Source: an uncultured Clostridia bacterium
GTDB taxonomy: Bacteria; Bacillota; Clostridia; UBA1381
Assembly (NCBI GenBank): GCA_947623955.1
Contig: CANQIP010000002.1
Location: forward strand, 124,001-188,000
Reading direction: 5' to 3'
DNA length: 64,000 nucleotides
The translations under genes were made by a program, and so were the position numbers. The notes beneath the pieces are model-generated. The model was not told where the DNA came from, did no database searches, and saw only the letters and a program-made list of their open reading frames with translations. Shown piece by piece: positions 7,136 to 14,778 of the stretch. Position 1 is the first letter of the stretch, and every line of letters begins with the position of its first letter.

Positions 7136-8399
7136 TTCCTTCACTCTCCTTATCCTCAAAAATCCTTTTGCCGTTCAGCAGAAGATTTCCCTCGCTGTCG
7201 GTCGACAAAAGATTTGTGCCTATCGTAATTTCATTCACGGTGACGCTTTTGGAAATCACACCGTTCGTTATCGTTCCGGCGACATACGACGCCTTGACCT
7301 TACCGCCCGACGTGGACGCCTTTTTGTACTTTTGCGTGAGAGCACCCATCTGTTCGAGGTAAAAGAACATATCCCTCTTTACGCGCCCCACCGTTATGAC
7401 CGCGCTGTCGCAGTCGTAGGGGCTATATTCGATTTTAACGACCCTCTCGTAAAGTTCGTTACTGCCGTCCACGACCGTCACGCCGTCGCCTATGCTCAGC
7501 TTTTCGTCCGCGCCGTAACATTCAAGCTTTGAAATCTCGGCGTACGTGCCCGTGACGTTCACGCACGGAACGTCTATCCTGTCGGGATTGTCGCCGTCAA
7601 ACTCCCACCTTGCGCGCCTTAAAAGCTCGTCGGGCTTTGTAATCTCGCCGTAATCACGGTAGCCACACCGCACGCCGTATATTTCCGCGTTAGGGCTGTC
7701 CACGTATTGCGCTCCGCCGTTGACGCTGCCTATATGCAAATCGTCTCTGCCGTAAGGGTAAAGCCGCGTCACAAGGTCGGAAATGTCGCGCTCGACGCTC
7801 AAATCACACATATTTTTTGTGAGGTCGAGCCGAACGGTAGTGTCATGCCCTATACGCTCCACAAGCGCGATTTTGCGGTTGTCGGCGTACAGTTCGCCCT
7901 TGCCGCAGCATTCTATGACATCCCTCACCACATCGTAAGGGTTGGTCTTGTCCGTCGAAAAATAATCTATTTTAAATCCATCACTGTCAACGCGGCGCAT
8001 ACCGAGCCGTTCAAGTTCACTGTCCGTCACGAGCGTGAAACCCGTGCCGGCTATCGCGTGACGTATTACCTCGGTCGGACTTACTCCAATCATATCGGGC
8101 ATATTCTGTATATGCACGCCCGTAGCGTCCGCGTTCCAGATATGGCTGCACGAAATCTCCGAAACGCCGCGTCCGTCGCGCGTGTTCGTCACCCTTATGA
8201 CGCGGTACGCCTGACCCTCGCATAAAACGAGCATATTCACGCGTATAAGCTTCGATTTTTCGTTTTCGGGATACGTGAAGGTAAGCGTGCGCGCACCGTT
8301 TATCTCATACGACACGCGCACACCTTCCGCCTCCGCAATCGGTACGCCCTTCGTGAAATCCGACGCGCCGCCGTCCGTTATTTTAAGCAAGCGCGTCAC
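7119..8399 (-). CDS. Tail-tip endopeptidase / tail-associated protein (Tal-like)
   Basis: A 426-residue protein of the prophage tail endopeptidase family (phage minor structural protein, N-terminal region). The N-terminus reads LLKITDGGASDFTKGVPIAEAEG and is followed by a gp27-like fold with ISCSHIWNADA and IEYSPYDCDSAVITVG. The last 80 residues (AGTITNGVISKSVTVNE, NLLLNGKRI) look like a short spike tip. Normal siphophage Tal proteins are often 600-1500 residues and are followed by fibres; here the gene is short and the next gene is the holin. It would form the tail tip with Dit. Overlaps Dit by 17 bases. Confidence 0.82.
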   Translation of the reverse strand: MTRLLKITDGGASDFTKGVPIAEAEGVRVSYEINGARTLTFTYPENEKSKLIRVNMLVLCEGQAYRVIRVTNTRDGRGVSEISCSHIWNADATGVHIQNMPDMIGVSPTEVIRHAIAGTGFTLVTDSELERLGMRRVDSDGFKIDYFSTDKTNPYDVVRDVIECCGKGELYADNRKIALVERIGHDTTVRLDLTKNMCDLSVERDISDLVTRLYPYGRDDLHIGSVNGGAQYVDSPNAEIYGVRCGYRDYGEITKPDELLRRARWEFDGDNPDRIDVPCVNVTGTYAEISKLECYGADEKLSIGDGVTVVDGSNELYERVVKIEYSPYDCDSAVITVGRVKRDMFFYLEQMGALTQKYKKASTSGGKVKASYVAGTITNGVISKSVTVNEITIGTNLLSTDSEGNLLLNGKRIFEDKESEGNEQDI

Positions 8400-9231
8400 C
8401 CCAATCTATATGCGAATAGTCCGCGCCGTACATATACTTAGCCTTAAAGCCGACCGTTATTATAATATTTCCCTGCACGGAATTTGTGACGTCGACGTGG
8501 TTTATTCCCGCGGGAATTTCAAAAAATTCACCCGTCACGCCGACCAAGCCGTCGCCCGCTTTAACGGTCTGCTTTTCAAAATCAGCCGTAACGCTTTTGC
8601 CGCCCGCCGAAAACGCCAGTGTTTTCCCGCCGAGCGACAGCGTGATACCGCCTGTCTTACCCGTGATTTTTATAACGGGGCTTACGGGCATATCGCCGAA
8701 ATTTACTATGCAGATATTGCCGCTGCCGTCTAACGTGTACGTGTACGCGCAGTCGGTGGACAGCGGTATCTCGCTCTCTATCTGCAGCGGATGACCGATA
8801 AGGGGGCCTTCCGTGCCGAAAAGAGCCTCGCCGAACGGCTCGGCGGAGAAGGAGACCTCCAACTCCGCCTTTGTGCCGCCGTGCTCGGGCATATACGCGA
8901 TTTCGTCAGTCACTCTCGCCTGCCACACGACAAGCGGCAAATCGTCAAAAATAAGCTCGCCGCTGCCGGTGAGCCACAGAGCGAGTTTTGAGATTTTACC
9001 CTGCAGCGCGGCGAGGTTGTCGGCGGTAATACCGAGCGAAATAACGAACGTCCTTTTCGCGTAATGCTCCCTGCCGTGCGGATTGGCTTTTGAAAAATCG
9101 TACTCGCCGTCACGGTACGGGAGATCCGACGTGAATGATTTTACGCCCGCCGTTATCGGGCGCGACTTTGTTCTGACCGTCACGCCGAACTCGGACGAAT
9201 GACGGTTTTTAAATGTGAACCCGTTTCTCAT
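8383..9231 (-). CDS. Distal tail protein (Dit, Sipho_tail family)
   Basis: A 282-residue protein starting MRNGFTFKNRHSSEFGVTV, the start typical of phage distal tail proteins, with PYRDGEYDFSKA and a later galectin-like half (SPVIKITGKTGGITLSLGG). Dit forms the hexameric hub between the tail tube and tip. AAGGGGG sits eight bases before the ATG. It lies between the tape measure and tail endopeptidase genes, its normal position. Confidence 0.85.
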   Translation of the reverse strand: MRNGFTFKNRHSSEFGVTVRTKSRPITAGVKSFTSDLPYRDGEYDFSKANPHGREHYAKRTFVISLGITADNLAALQGKISKLALWLTGSGELIFDDLPLVVWQARVTDEIAYMPEHGGTKAELEVSFSAEPFGEALFGTEGPLIGHPLQIESEIPLSTDCAYTYTLDGSGNICIVNFGDMPVSPVIKITGKTGGITLSLGGKTLAFSAGGKSVTADFEKQTVKAGDGLVGVTGEFFEIPAGINHVDVTNSVQGNIIITVGFKAKYMYGADYSHIDWGDALA

Positions 9232-9243
9232 TATGTATCCCCC

Positions 9244-10998
9244 TTAATAAAAAATACCGTGCGCGATAGAACCCGACACGCGGTTCTGCAGCGCGTCGAG
9301 CGCACTGCTGCCGTTTGAGTTGATGCTTATGTTCCTGTTGTCCGAATAGGAGTTCTGCGACACTCGTATGCCCTTTATCGCGCTTATGGTCTGTTTGAAA
9401 AGAGATGTGATCGTACTCTGCATGCTCTCGATGTCGTAACGCGCTCCACTCACTATTCCTTCAAGGTTCAGACCGCTTTTCTCTATCGCCGCGAGGACGT
9501 ACTTTTTATTGTCCTCTATTCTTGCGTAGTTTTCCTCCAAATCGGTAACAACAGCGGTATGCTTCTTCTGCAGCGCGTACATTTCCTCCTCGCGGCGCAG
9601 CTTTTTCATTTCCTCCTGGAGCGATTTGTACTCGTCGCGTCCGCGCTGCGTCACCGCGCCCTCGAATATTTCGAGCCTCTCGGAAATCTCCGCCTTCGAC
9701 GCTTTTCTGTCGCTAACCTCCCACTTTTCGGAAAGCGCGTCCTCCTCGTCGGCAAACCCGGCTTTAACGTCCTTTATGTACTGTTTCTGCATTTTCAAAA
9801 GCTCGCTTACCGCGTCCGCCTTCGCGCCGTACAACTTCAGCGTAGTATCCATCGTGTCGTCGCGGTACTCCTGCCGGTCGATAAAGCCGCCCTCGTACAT
9901 TTCCTTTATCCTTTGAATTGAGCGTTCGTAAAATTTAATCTTACTGTCGCCGCTTTCCTCCCAGTCGTCGTACGCGTCGCGTATCTTCATCCAGTTTTCC
10001 GCGTCGCTCTGCCACTTCTCGTACACGGCGTGATTGTTTTCTTTTTCGAGCAGTCCTATTTTTAAATCGACGCCCGCCTTGTACTCGTAGAAATCATCCC
10101 AAACCGCCTTCATCTCGTCGGACGTGTACTCCGTGGACGCGACCATATCCGACACCATCGCGTTGTAATTGTAAAGCTGACGCTTGTACGCGTCAATCTG
10201 CTCCCGCACGCCCATGTCGTTTACCTGCGTCTCGTACTTTATCCACGCGTCGGAATTTTTCTTGTAATCGGAAAGAGCCTCGTCGTTAGCCTTTTTGCGT
10301 TCTTTAAGCGCCTTTTCCTGCTCGGCGATAACCTTTTTTTCCGCCGCGAAAATTTCCTCCTCGATCTCGCGCATTACCTCGCTGTCGTAGGAAAAACGCG
10401 CCATCATTTCCTTCCACGCCTCAAGCTCCTCCGCGGGCGAAACGTCATGCGTCTTTTTATAATGCGTAAAATCCGACTTCGCGGCGTTAAACGCCTCGTT
10501 ATTCTTACCCGACGCGTAACGCGGCACGCCCAGAGCAGCCATAATGCTTTTCGTCTCGGAGGCAGTGTACACCTTGTCGCCCTTTCCAAGCGGCACAAGC
10601 ACGTTGCGCCCGTTAAACATCACGAGCGAGCCGTTATGCTCTATAAGCTCCCTCGGGTCGGACACGCCCGTTTCGTCGTTTACGAGCGACAGACCGCCCA
10701 AAGCGTTACCCGTTCCCTTCGCGAGTTTCGGAATACTCGATACGGCGTAGTGAACGGTAATCGTTACGGTCTTGTCCTTTACGCTCGCAATGCTTTCCTG
10801 CGCGCTTGCGACGCCCTCGGCAGTGTTGTCAACGGCTGTGAAACTTATTTTCGCCTCTTTGCCGTCAAAGTCTTTCATAAGCGAACCGGCTGACTCGCGC
10901 AAAGCCGCCGCCTCCGCCTCAGCCGCACGCAGCGAGGACATAAGCCCCGACGCGTCGCCCGTAATCGAAACCGATAAATTTGCAGCCTCCATATTCAT
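9244..10998 (-). CDS. Short tail tape measure protein
   Basis: A 584-residue, strongly helical and charged protein. The N-terminus (LSVSITGDASGLMSSLRAAE) and the segment VNDETGVSDPRELIEHNGS, VPLGKGDKVYTASETKS are characteristic of tape measure proteins. Residues 190-510 are coiled-coil-rich (EEEIFAAEKKVIAEQEKALK). The long hydrophobic middle seen in most siphophage tape measures is missing and I see no membrane segment. At about 1.5 angstrom per residue the protein would specify a tail of at most about 90 nm. The start ATG overlaps the stop of the GT chaperone frame (ATGA). Likely an internally shortened tape measure, still intact as a reading frame. Confidence 0.8.
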   Translation of the reverse strand: MNMEAANLSVSITGDASGLMSSLRAAEAEAAALRESAGSLMKDFDGKEAKISFTAVDNTAEGVASAQESIASVKDKTVTITVHYAVSSIPKLAKGTGNALGGLSLVNDETGVSDPRELIEHNGSLVMFNGRNVLVPLGKGDKVYTASETKSIMAALGVPRYASGKNNEAFNAAKSDFTHYKKTHDVSPAEELEAWKEMMARFSYDSEVMREIEEEIFAAEKKVIAEQEKALKERKKANDEALSDYKKNSDAWIKYETQVNDMGVREQIDAYKRQLYNYNAMVSDMVASTEYTSDEMKAVWDDFYEYKAGVDLKIGLLEKENNHAVYEKWQSDAENWMKIRDAYDDWEESGDSKIKFYERSIQRIKEMYEGGFIDRQEYRDDTMDTTLKLYGAKADAVSELLKMQKQYIKDVKAGFADEEDALSEKWEVSDRKASKAEISERLEIFEGAVTQRGRDEYKSLQEEMKKLRREEEMYALQKKHTAVVTDLEENYARIEDNKKYVLAAIEKSGLNLEGIVSGARYDIESMQSTITSLFKQTISAIKGIRVSQNSYSDNRNISINSNGSSALDALQNRVSGSIAHGIFY

Positions 10999-11458
10999 AC
11001 CTCCCTTCCGTAAAACATGTTAAGATAATCGTCCGCTTTTTCTCCCGTTTCCTCCGCGTCCTCTCCGAGACTGTCCAGAAGTTTCATGAGAACCCACGGA
11101 TTTTGCCTTCCCACCTCGTCGGGCAGAAGGTGGTGGTACTTGAGGAACAGCGCGTATATGTCCCTCAAAGCACCTCCCTCCCCCGACCTTACTCGTTTTT
11201 TGACGTGAGCGCGTCAATGTAAAACAACCACAATGTGCGGCACATTTTACCGAGCACGCCTGCGTCCATTTTGTCGATCACGTCCTGAGTGACGTCCGTA
11301 CCCTCGAACAGGTAATCCACCGCGTTTCGGCAGTGTCTTAAATATCCGCTGTCCTCGTTTTGCATATGCGAGTCGTTTATGATGCACATAGTCTCAAAGT
11401 CAAACGGCTTTGAAGTATACTTTTTGCCGTCCTTTTCATACGTAAGCGTATGCTGCAT
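10995..11458 (-). CDS. Tail assembly chaperone GT, made by -1 frameshift
   Basis: If ribosomes slip -1 at A-AAA-AAC (11201-11195), the 88 residues before the slip continue for 66 more codons, giving a 154-residue product. The extension reads ...RVRSGEGGALRDIYALFLKYHH, then LLPDEVGRQNPWVLMKLLDS and ends DDYLNMFYGREV, with no stop in between. This mirrors lambda G/GT and the equivalent pair of Gram-positive phages, where the T part recruits the tube protein to the tape measure. A separate start at the TTG at 11164 of the same frame, preceded by GGGAGG, is a less likely alternative. The stop overlaps the tape measure start. Confidence 0.75.
11189..11458 (-). CDS. Tail assembly chaperone G
   Basis: An 89-residue acidic protein (MQHTLTYEKDGKKYTSKPFD ...), the zero-frame product of the tail chaperone locus. 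It starts four bases after the major tail gene stop and ends TSKNE-stop just after the slippery heptamer. Tail chaperones of this size between major tail and tape measure genes coat the tape measure before tube polymerisation. The assignment rests on position, size and the frameshift architecture rather than on a distinct motif. Confidence 0.75.
   Translation of the reverse strand: MQHTLTYEKDGKKYTSKPFDFETMCIINDSHMQNEDSGYLRHCRNAVDYLFEGTDVTQDVIDKMDAGVLGKMCRTLWLFYIDALTSKNE
11195..11201 (-). other. -1 programmed frameshift site A-AAA-AAC
   Basis: On the minus strand the zero-frame codons are TCA AAA AAC GAG TAA. The heptamer A AAA AAC is a canonical X-XXY-YYZ slippery sequence, two codons before the zero-frame stop. 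The -1 frame is open for 66 codons and ends at the tape measure start. Confidence 0.8.
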
Positions 11459-11462
11459 ATTT

Positions 11463-12059
11463 TTACACCTCCGGATAGTAGCTCATGTCGCTGAACCACT
11501 TTTCCTCGAACTGCTCGCGCGTCACGCCCTCGGGAAGGTCGCTCTCGTCGAAGTACGCGTAGTAGTTGTTGTCAAAGTCACGCTGCACCGCCGTGTACGT
11601 CGCCTTCGCGGTCTGCTTGTCCACGCTGCCCGACGACGACTTTGTTTTGCCGCCGACGTTCGACGCGAACGAGTAGCTGCCCTTGTAGTATCTGACGTAG
11701 CGGTACGAGCCGTCGGACTTCAAAATCCTCCAAGCCACGCCGAAGTAAACCGTCTTTGAGTCCGAGCCTACCTCGACAACGCCGTGCTTTCTCTCGCAGC
11801 CGCGCCACATCGCGTCGACCTCGGGAGGAATATCCGCGCTCGTAATTTCATGACCGAGCTTTTCTATGTAACTCGACGTTTCATACGCGCCGTTGTCGGC
11901 GTCGAATACGTCGCTGCCTCCCGCGTCGGTCGGCGCGATCTCGACCGTGCCCTTTAACGCGTAAGCCCCGTCGTACTCCGCGCCTTCCGCGCTGTCCGAT
12001 GTAAGCTTAAAAAAGGTGTAACGGTCTACGCCTATTGTTGGTAACGGTTTCTTTATCAT
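11463..12059 (-). CDS. Major tail (tube) protein
   Basis: A 198-residue protein beginning MIKKPLPTIGVDRYTFFKLT, with EIAPTDAGGSDVFDADNG and WRILKSDGSYRYVRYYKGSY. This matches phi13-type major tail proteins of Gram-positive siphophages, about 200 residues long, which stack as hexamers to make the tube. AAAGGAG lies seven bases before the ATG. Located between the tail terminator and chaperone genes as expected. The C-terminal QREQFEEKWF-like helix is acidic. Confidence 0.82.
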   Translation of the reverse strand: MIKKPLPTIGVDRYTFFKLTSDSAEGAEYDGAYALKGTVEIAPTDAGGSDVFDADNGAYETSSYIEKLGHEITSADIPPEVDAMWRGCERKHGVVEVGSDSKTVYFGVAWRILKSDGSYRYVRYYKGSYSFASNVGGKTKSSSGSVDKQTAKATYTAVQRDFDNNYYAYFDESDLPEGVTREQFEEKWFSDMSYYPEV

Positions 12060-12071
12060 TTCAATTCTCCT

Positions 12072-12413
12072 TTACACGTTAAAATATTTGTGAAATCTCA
12101 TTGTTTTGTGATATAATGCTCCGCCGTTTTCGGGGATGTCGGCTGACATCTCGCGCGTCCAGCCGTCCGCCGTCATAACGTCGTTTGCGCGGAGCGTTAT
12201 CTCGCCGCACTCGCGCGCCGAGCATGCCCATACGTCAAGCTGAACGTAGCCCGACTGCACTCTTTCCGTATTATCCGCGTAGAGCGCGCCGTGTTCGGTC
12301 ACGTTGTAGTAGCTTACCACGGGCATTTTCTTGAAGTCGCGCGGGTGCTGATGCGTTATGCGGCAGCCGAGTTTTTTGAGCGTTTTTTCCGCCTCATGAT
12401 TTATATCGAGCAT
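12072..12413 (-). CDS. Probable tail terminator / tail completion protein
   Basis: A 113-residue protein (LDINHEAEKTLKKLGCRITH, then PVVSYYNVTEHGALYADNTE, VQLDVWACSARECGEITLRA). The alternating strand-helix pattern, size and position between HK97-gp10 and the major tail gene fit the gpU-like tail terminator fold that caps the tube before head joining. AAGGAG precedes the ATG at 12413. No diagnostic motif; assignment from context. Confidence 0.7.
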   Translation of the reverse strand: MLDINHEAEKTLKKLGCRITHQHPRDFKKMPVVSYYNVTEHGALYADNTERVQSGYVQLDVWACSARECGEITLRANDVMTADGWTREMSADIPENGGALYHKTMRFHKYFNV

Positions 12414-12424
12414 ATCTTTTCTCC

Positions 12425-12748
12425 TTATCCCGTGATTGCAGCCGCTATCGCCGACAGAACCGCGTTTTCGTTTCCCAAAAGCGACGGAACGAGGTACGGC
12501 TGCGCAGCCGATTTGGAAGTGCCGAACTCCACGTAAGCGGCGTAATCGGTGTTTGCGGAAATTTCCGCGCTCGTGCCATTTTGCGACACGGCTATGGAAT
12601 CACGGAGCGTGCCGGTGTCCACGGGGCAGACGCTCCGCGCATTTTCGGCGACAGTCTCCGCGCCCGCCGCCACAGCCGCTTTCACTCTTTCCTCAATCTG
12701 CGCCGCCAATAATTCAAACGAGCCGTTGTATGTAACATTAACCTTCAT
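12425..12748 (-). CDS. HK97 gp10 family head-tail joining protein
   Basis: A 107-residue protein with the family signature NARSVCPVDTGTLRDSI followed by YAAYVEFGTSKSAAQPYLVP. HK97-gp10 proteins take part in connecting head to tail. I take the ATG at 12748, eight bases after AAGGAG; a TTG at 12754 is two bases from the site. It overlaps the preceding gene by 11 bases. Confidence 0.88.
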   Translation of the reverse strand: MKVNVTYNGSFELLAAQIEERVKAAVAAGAETVAENARSVCPVDTGTLRDSIAVSQNGTSAEISANTDYAAYVEFGTSKSAAQPYLVPSLLGNENAVLSAIAAAITG

Positions 12749-13055
12749 TTTCAACGCTCCTTATAAGAGCCGTGACGCCCAGCGACCATTCCTCGGTATC
12801 GACTATCCTGTACCAGCAGTCCGCGAATTTCACCATGTTGCCCGTTTTTATAATATCCCGCTTGTCCGCGTACAGCTTGTACATTTTTTCGGAGGACAAG
12901 CCGTAAGGCTTATCCTCCGTATCGCCGGTGTACGGCTGAAGGTCGCATATGATTTTGCCGAGGTACGTTTTCGCGTCGCCGTCGGTGTAGCCGTTATCGA
13001 CGCGGCTGTATATTTCGGCGGGCGTGTCGTAAAATCTTTCGAACGGATTAAGCAT
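12738..13055 (-). CDS. Head closure protein (head-tail adaptor)
   Basis: A 105-residue protein (MLNPFERFYDTPAEIYSRVD, KTYLGKIICDLQPYTGDTED, DCWYRIVDTEEWSLGVTALI). The beta-rich pattern with a late W-Y-R-I-V strand is typical of SPP1 gp16-like stoppers that close the connector after DNA packaging. The ATG at 13055 follows GGAGGGCAGGAAAAA. A longer frame from 13094 exists but would lie inside the previous gene. Overlaps both neighbours by a few bases. Confidence 0.75.
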   Translation of the reverse strand: MLNPFERFYDTPAEIYSRVDNGYTDGDAKTYLGKIICDLQPYTGDTEDKPYGLSSEKMYKLYADKRDIIKTGNMVKFADCWYRIVDTEEWSLGVTALIRSVENEG

Positions 13056-13404
13056 TTTTCCTGCCCTCCAAATCCGACGGCACAAACGCGGCATGGCTTA
13101 TAAACGGCTTTAAGCGTTCCCTGTACTCCGACATAAAGCCCGCATCCGCGGCGCCGTACTCGACGCGTCTCTCGCCCTCCGTCAGACTGACGATGCCGCC
13201 CGCCGCGTTTTCACGGTACCGCGCGGCAGCCATCGACGGTATAAAGCCTTCAAGCTGACGCGGCATAACGTCTATGTGGCAGTACGACATCACCGCGTCA
13301 ACCGTGTCTTTGATAAGAAACGTGAGAAGTTCGTCGCTTTCGTCGTTCTTTATCCCGAGCAGCAGCTTTGCCGCGCCGAGAAGTTCCGTATTTTTATCCT
13401 CCAT
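13048..13404 (-). CDS. Head-tail connector (gp6/gp15-like adaptor)
   Basis: A 118-residue protein: KNTELLGAAKLLLGIKNDES followed by LLTFLIKDTVDAVMSYCHID and MAAARYRENAAGGIVSLTEG. This is the helical adaptor fold (phage_connect_1) that binds under the portal. The family motif for an N-terminal helix pair ending in a Y-C turn is present. The ATG at 13404 is preferred; an in-frame GTG at 13413 is only two bases from AAAGGG. Follows the capsid gene by 24 bases. Confidence 0.78.
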   Translation of the reverse strand: MEDKNTELLGAAKLLLGIKNDESDELLTFLIKDTVDAVMSYCHIDVMPRQLEGFIPSMAAARYRENAAGGIVSLTEGERRVEYGAADAGFMSEYRERLKPFISHAAFVPSDLEGRKNA

Positions 13405-13428
13405 AGCAATCACTGCCCTTTCTCAAAA

Positions 13429-14253
13429 TTATTCCTCCGACTTGTACACGTAAATCGCGTTTTTCTTATTATTGAGCACAAACGCGTCGTAGTATACTCT
13501 GCCCTCGACGAGCCAGCCGTTTATGCCCGGAGGGTTGTCGTGTATCTTGTAATCCGACAGCTTTACGGGCGAGGTCGTTGCCGCGCTGTTCGTGATGATA
13601 AGCTCCACGTTCTCGGGGAGATACGAGGTCGGCACGACTATCACGGGTATGCCGTCGATCGTGCCTACCTGTCCCTTTACGAGCATCTCCTGCGACATGT
13701 CGCCGCCTCTTACAAAGCTTGAATCCTCCTTGACGCACTTGTAGAAGTTGCTCGAAACGAACGCCGCCGTGCCGGCAAGCGGTACGCACTCGTCGATAAG
13801 CGCAGCCGCGCCGGTAAGGAATATATCATACGCGTTCGACTTCGTGACCGTTCCCGTCCCGGTCTTTTCCGCACCCTCGGCGATTTTCCCGAAACGGTAC
13901 TTGTCTATCTCCGGTATCACGACCTCGCGCAGCTGTCTCTGCAAAGCCGCGCCCGCGGCGTTCGCCATCTGCGTGTCGTTATATGTGCCGCGGTCTATCG
14001 TGAAGGTAAAGCTGCGGTCTTTCGTCATCGTCATCTCCTGAACGGTGTTCTGAAGCTCCGACGGCGTTCCGTAGCGGCTCGACGCGCCGTTTATGTTATA
14101 GTCGTTCATCTCGGCTGTCGGCACGGTGTAGACGTTTACCGTCTTTACGCCTACAAAGTCGTAGTCGCTGTTTACCGCGCTCGACGTGAGCGATTCTCTC
14201 GTGAATTTTTCGTCAATTTTCTGAGCGTATTTACTTGCGTAATTTATTGCCAA
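13429..14253 (-). CDS. Major capsid protein
   Basis: A 274-residue protein in the position of the HK97-fold capsid, directly after scaffold. It reads MAINYASKYAQKIDEKFTRE, then SFTFTIDRGTYNDTQMANAA and PEIDKYRFGKIAEGA, a pattern found in many capsid proteins of clostridial siphophages. The C-terminal half has GTIDGIPVIVVPTSYLPE, a usual A-domain strand. The start codon is TTG at 14253 with AAAGGA nine bases upstream. There is no protease gene, so head maturation probably relies on the scaffold only, as in SPP1. Confidence 0.85.
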   Translation of the reverse strand: MAINYASKYAQKIDEKFTRESLTSSAVNSDYDFVGVKTVNVYTVPTAEMNDYNINGASSRYGTPSELQNTVQEMTMTKDRSFTFTIDRGTYNDTQMANAAGAALQRQLREVVIPEIDKYRFGKIAEGAEKTGTGTVTKSNAYDIFLTGAAALIDECVPLAGTAAFVSSNFYKCVKEDSSFVRGGDMSQEMLVKGQVGTIDGIPVIVVPTSYLPENVELIITNSAATTSPVKLSDYKIHDNPPGINGWLVEGRVYYDAFVLNNKKNAIYVYKSEE

Positions 14254-14274
14254 CTAAATCAGTCCTTTCCTGTA

Positions 14275-14778
14275 TTAAAATCCCAGACCGTTCAGGAACG
14301 GGTCGAACGGCTGTTCCTTTTCCTTTGAAACGCGCGGAAGTCTGCCCTTTAAACGGTCTGTAAGTCCTGCCTCGATAGCTTTGAGATACTCTGTCTTGAA
14401 CGCCGAAATATTCTCCAGCATCACGTCCTTGTCGCCGTCCGCGACAAAACGCGCAAACGTCACGGGGAGGTTCTGCGCCGTAAGCTCCTTCGCCGCCTCA
14501 AACTCGGCTCTCTCGCTCACATACTCGGCTCTCTCGTTTTCAAAGTCTCTGCGGCTCTTTTCGATTTCCGCCTTAGCCCTTTCCTCCGAGGACATGGACG
14601 CCATTTTCGCCGCGTCCTCGCGTTCAGCCGCTATGCGCGTTTCTATCTCCTTGCCGAAGGACTGTTTCATATCCTCCAGAGCCTCGCTGACGTACTGCTT
14701 TATTGCCGCCTTAATATCCGCGCCGTTCTTTTTCTCGTCGGCGGCGTCAAGCCTTTCTTTGTTGTTCTTTTCGTTCAT
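14275..14778 (-). CDS. Capsid scaffold protein
   Basis: A 167-residue, very charged, largely coiled-coil protein (residues 20-105 rich in E, K, A and R: SSEERAKAEIEKSRRDFENE) with a C-terminal segment KGRLPRVSKEKEQPFDPFLN. This pattern (DUF4355-like) directly before a capsid gene marks the scaffold that templates head assembly. Overlaps the portal stop by four bases. Confidence 0.82.
   Translation of the reverse strand: MNEKNNKERLDAADEKKNGADIKAAIKQYVSEALEDMKQSFGKEIETRIAAEREDAAKMASMSSEERAKAEIEKSRRDFENERAEYVSERAEFEAAKELTAQNLPVTFARFVADGDKDVMLENISAFKTEYLKAIEAGLTDRLKGRLPRVSKEKEQPFDPFLNGLGF

Noticed and set aside
11020-11217. 65-codon minus-strand frame rich in Arg, Gly and Ser over the tail chaperone region
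   Set aside because: Low-complexity composition and no ribosome site; the -1 frame from the slippery site reads a normal protein through the same bases.
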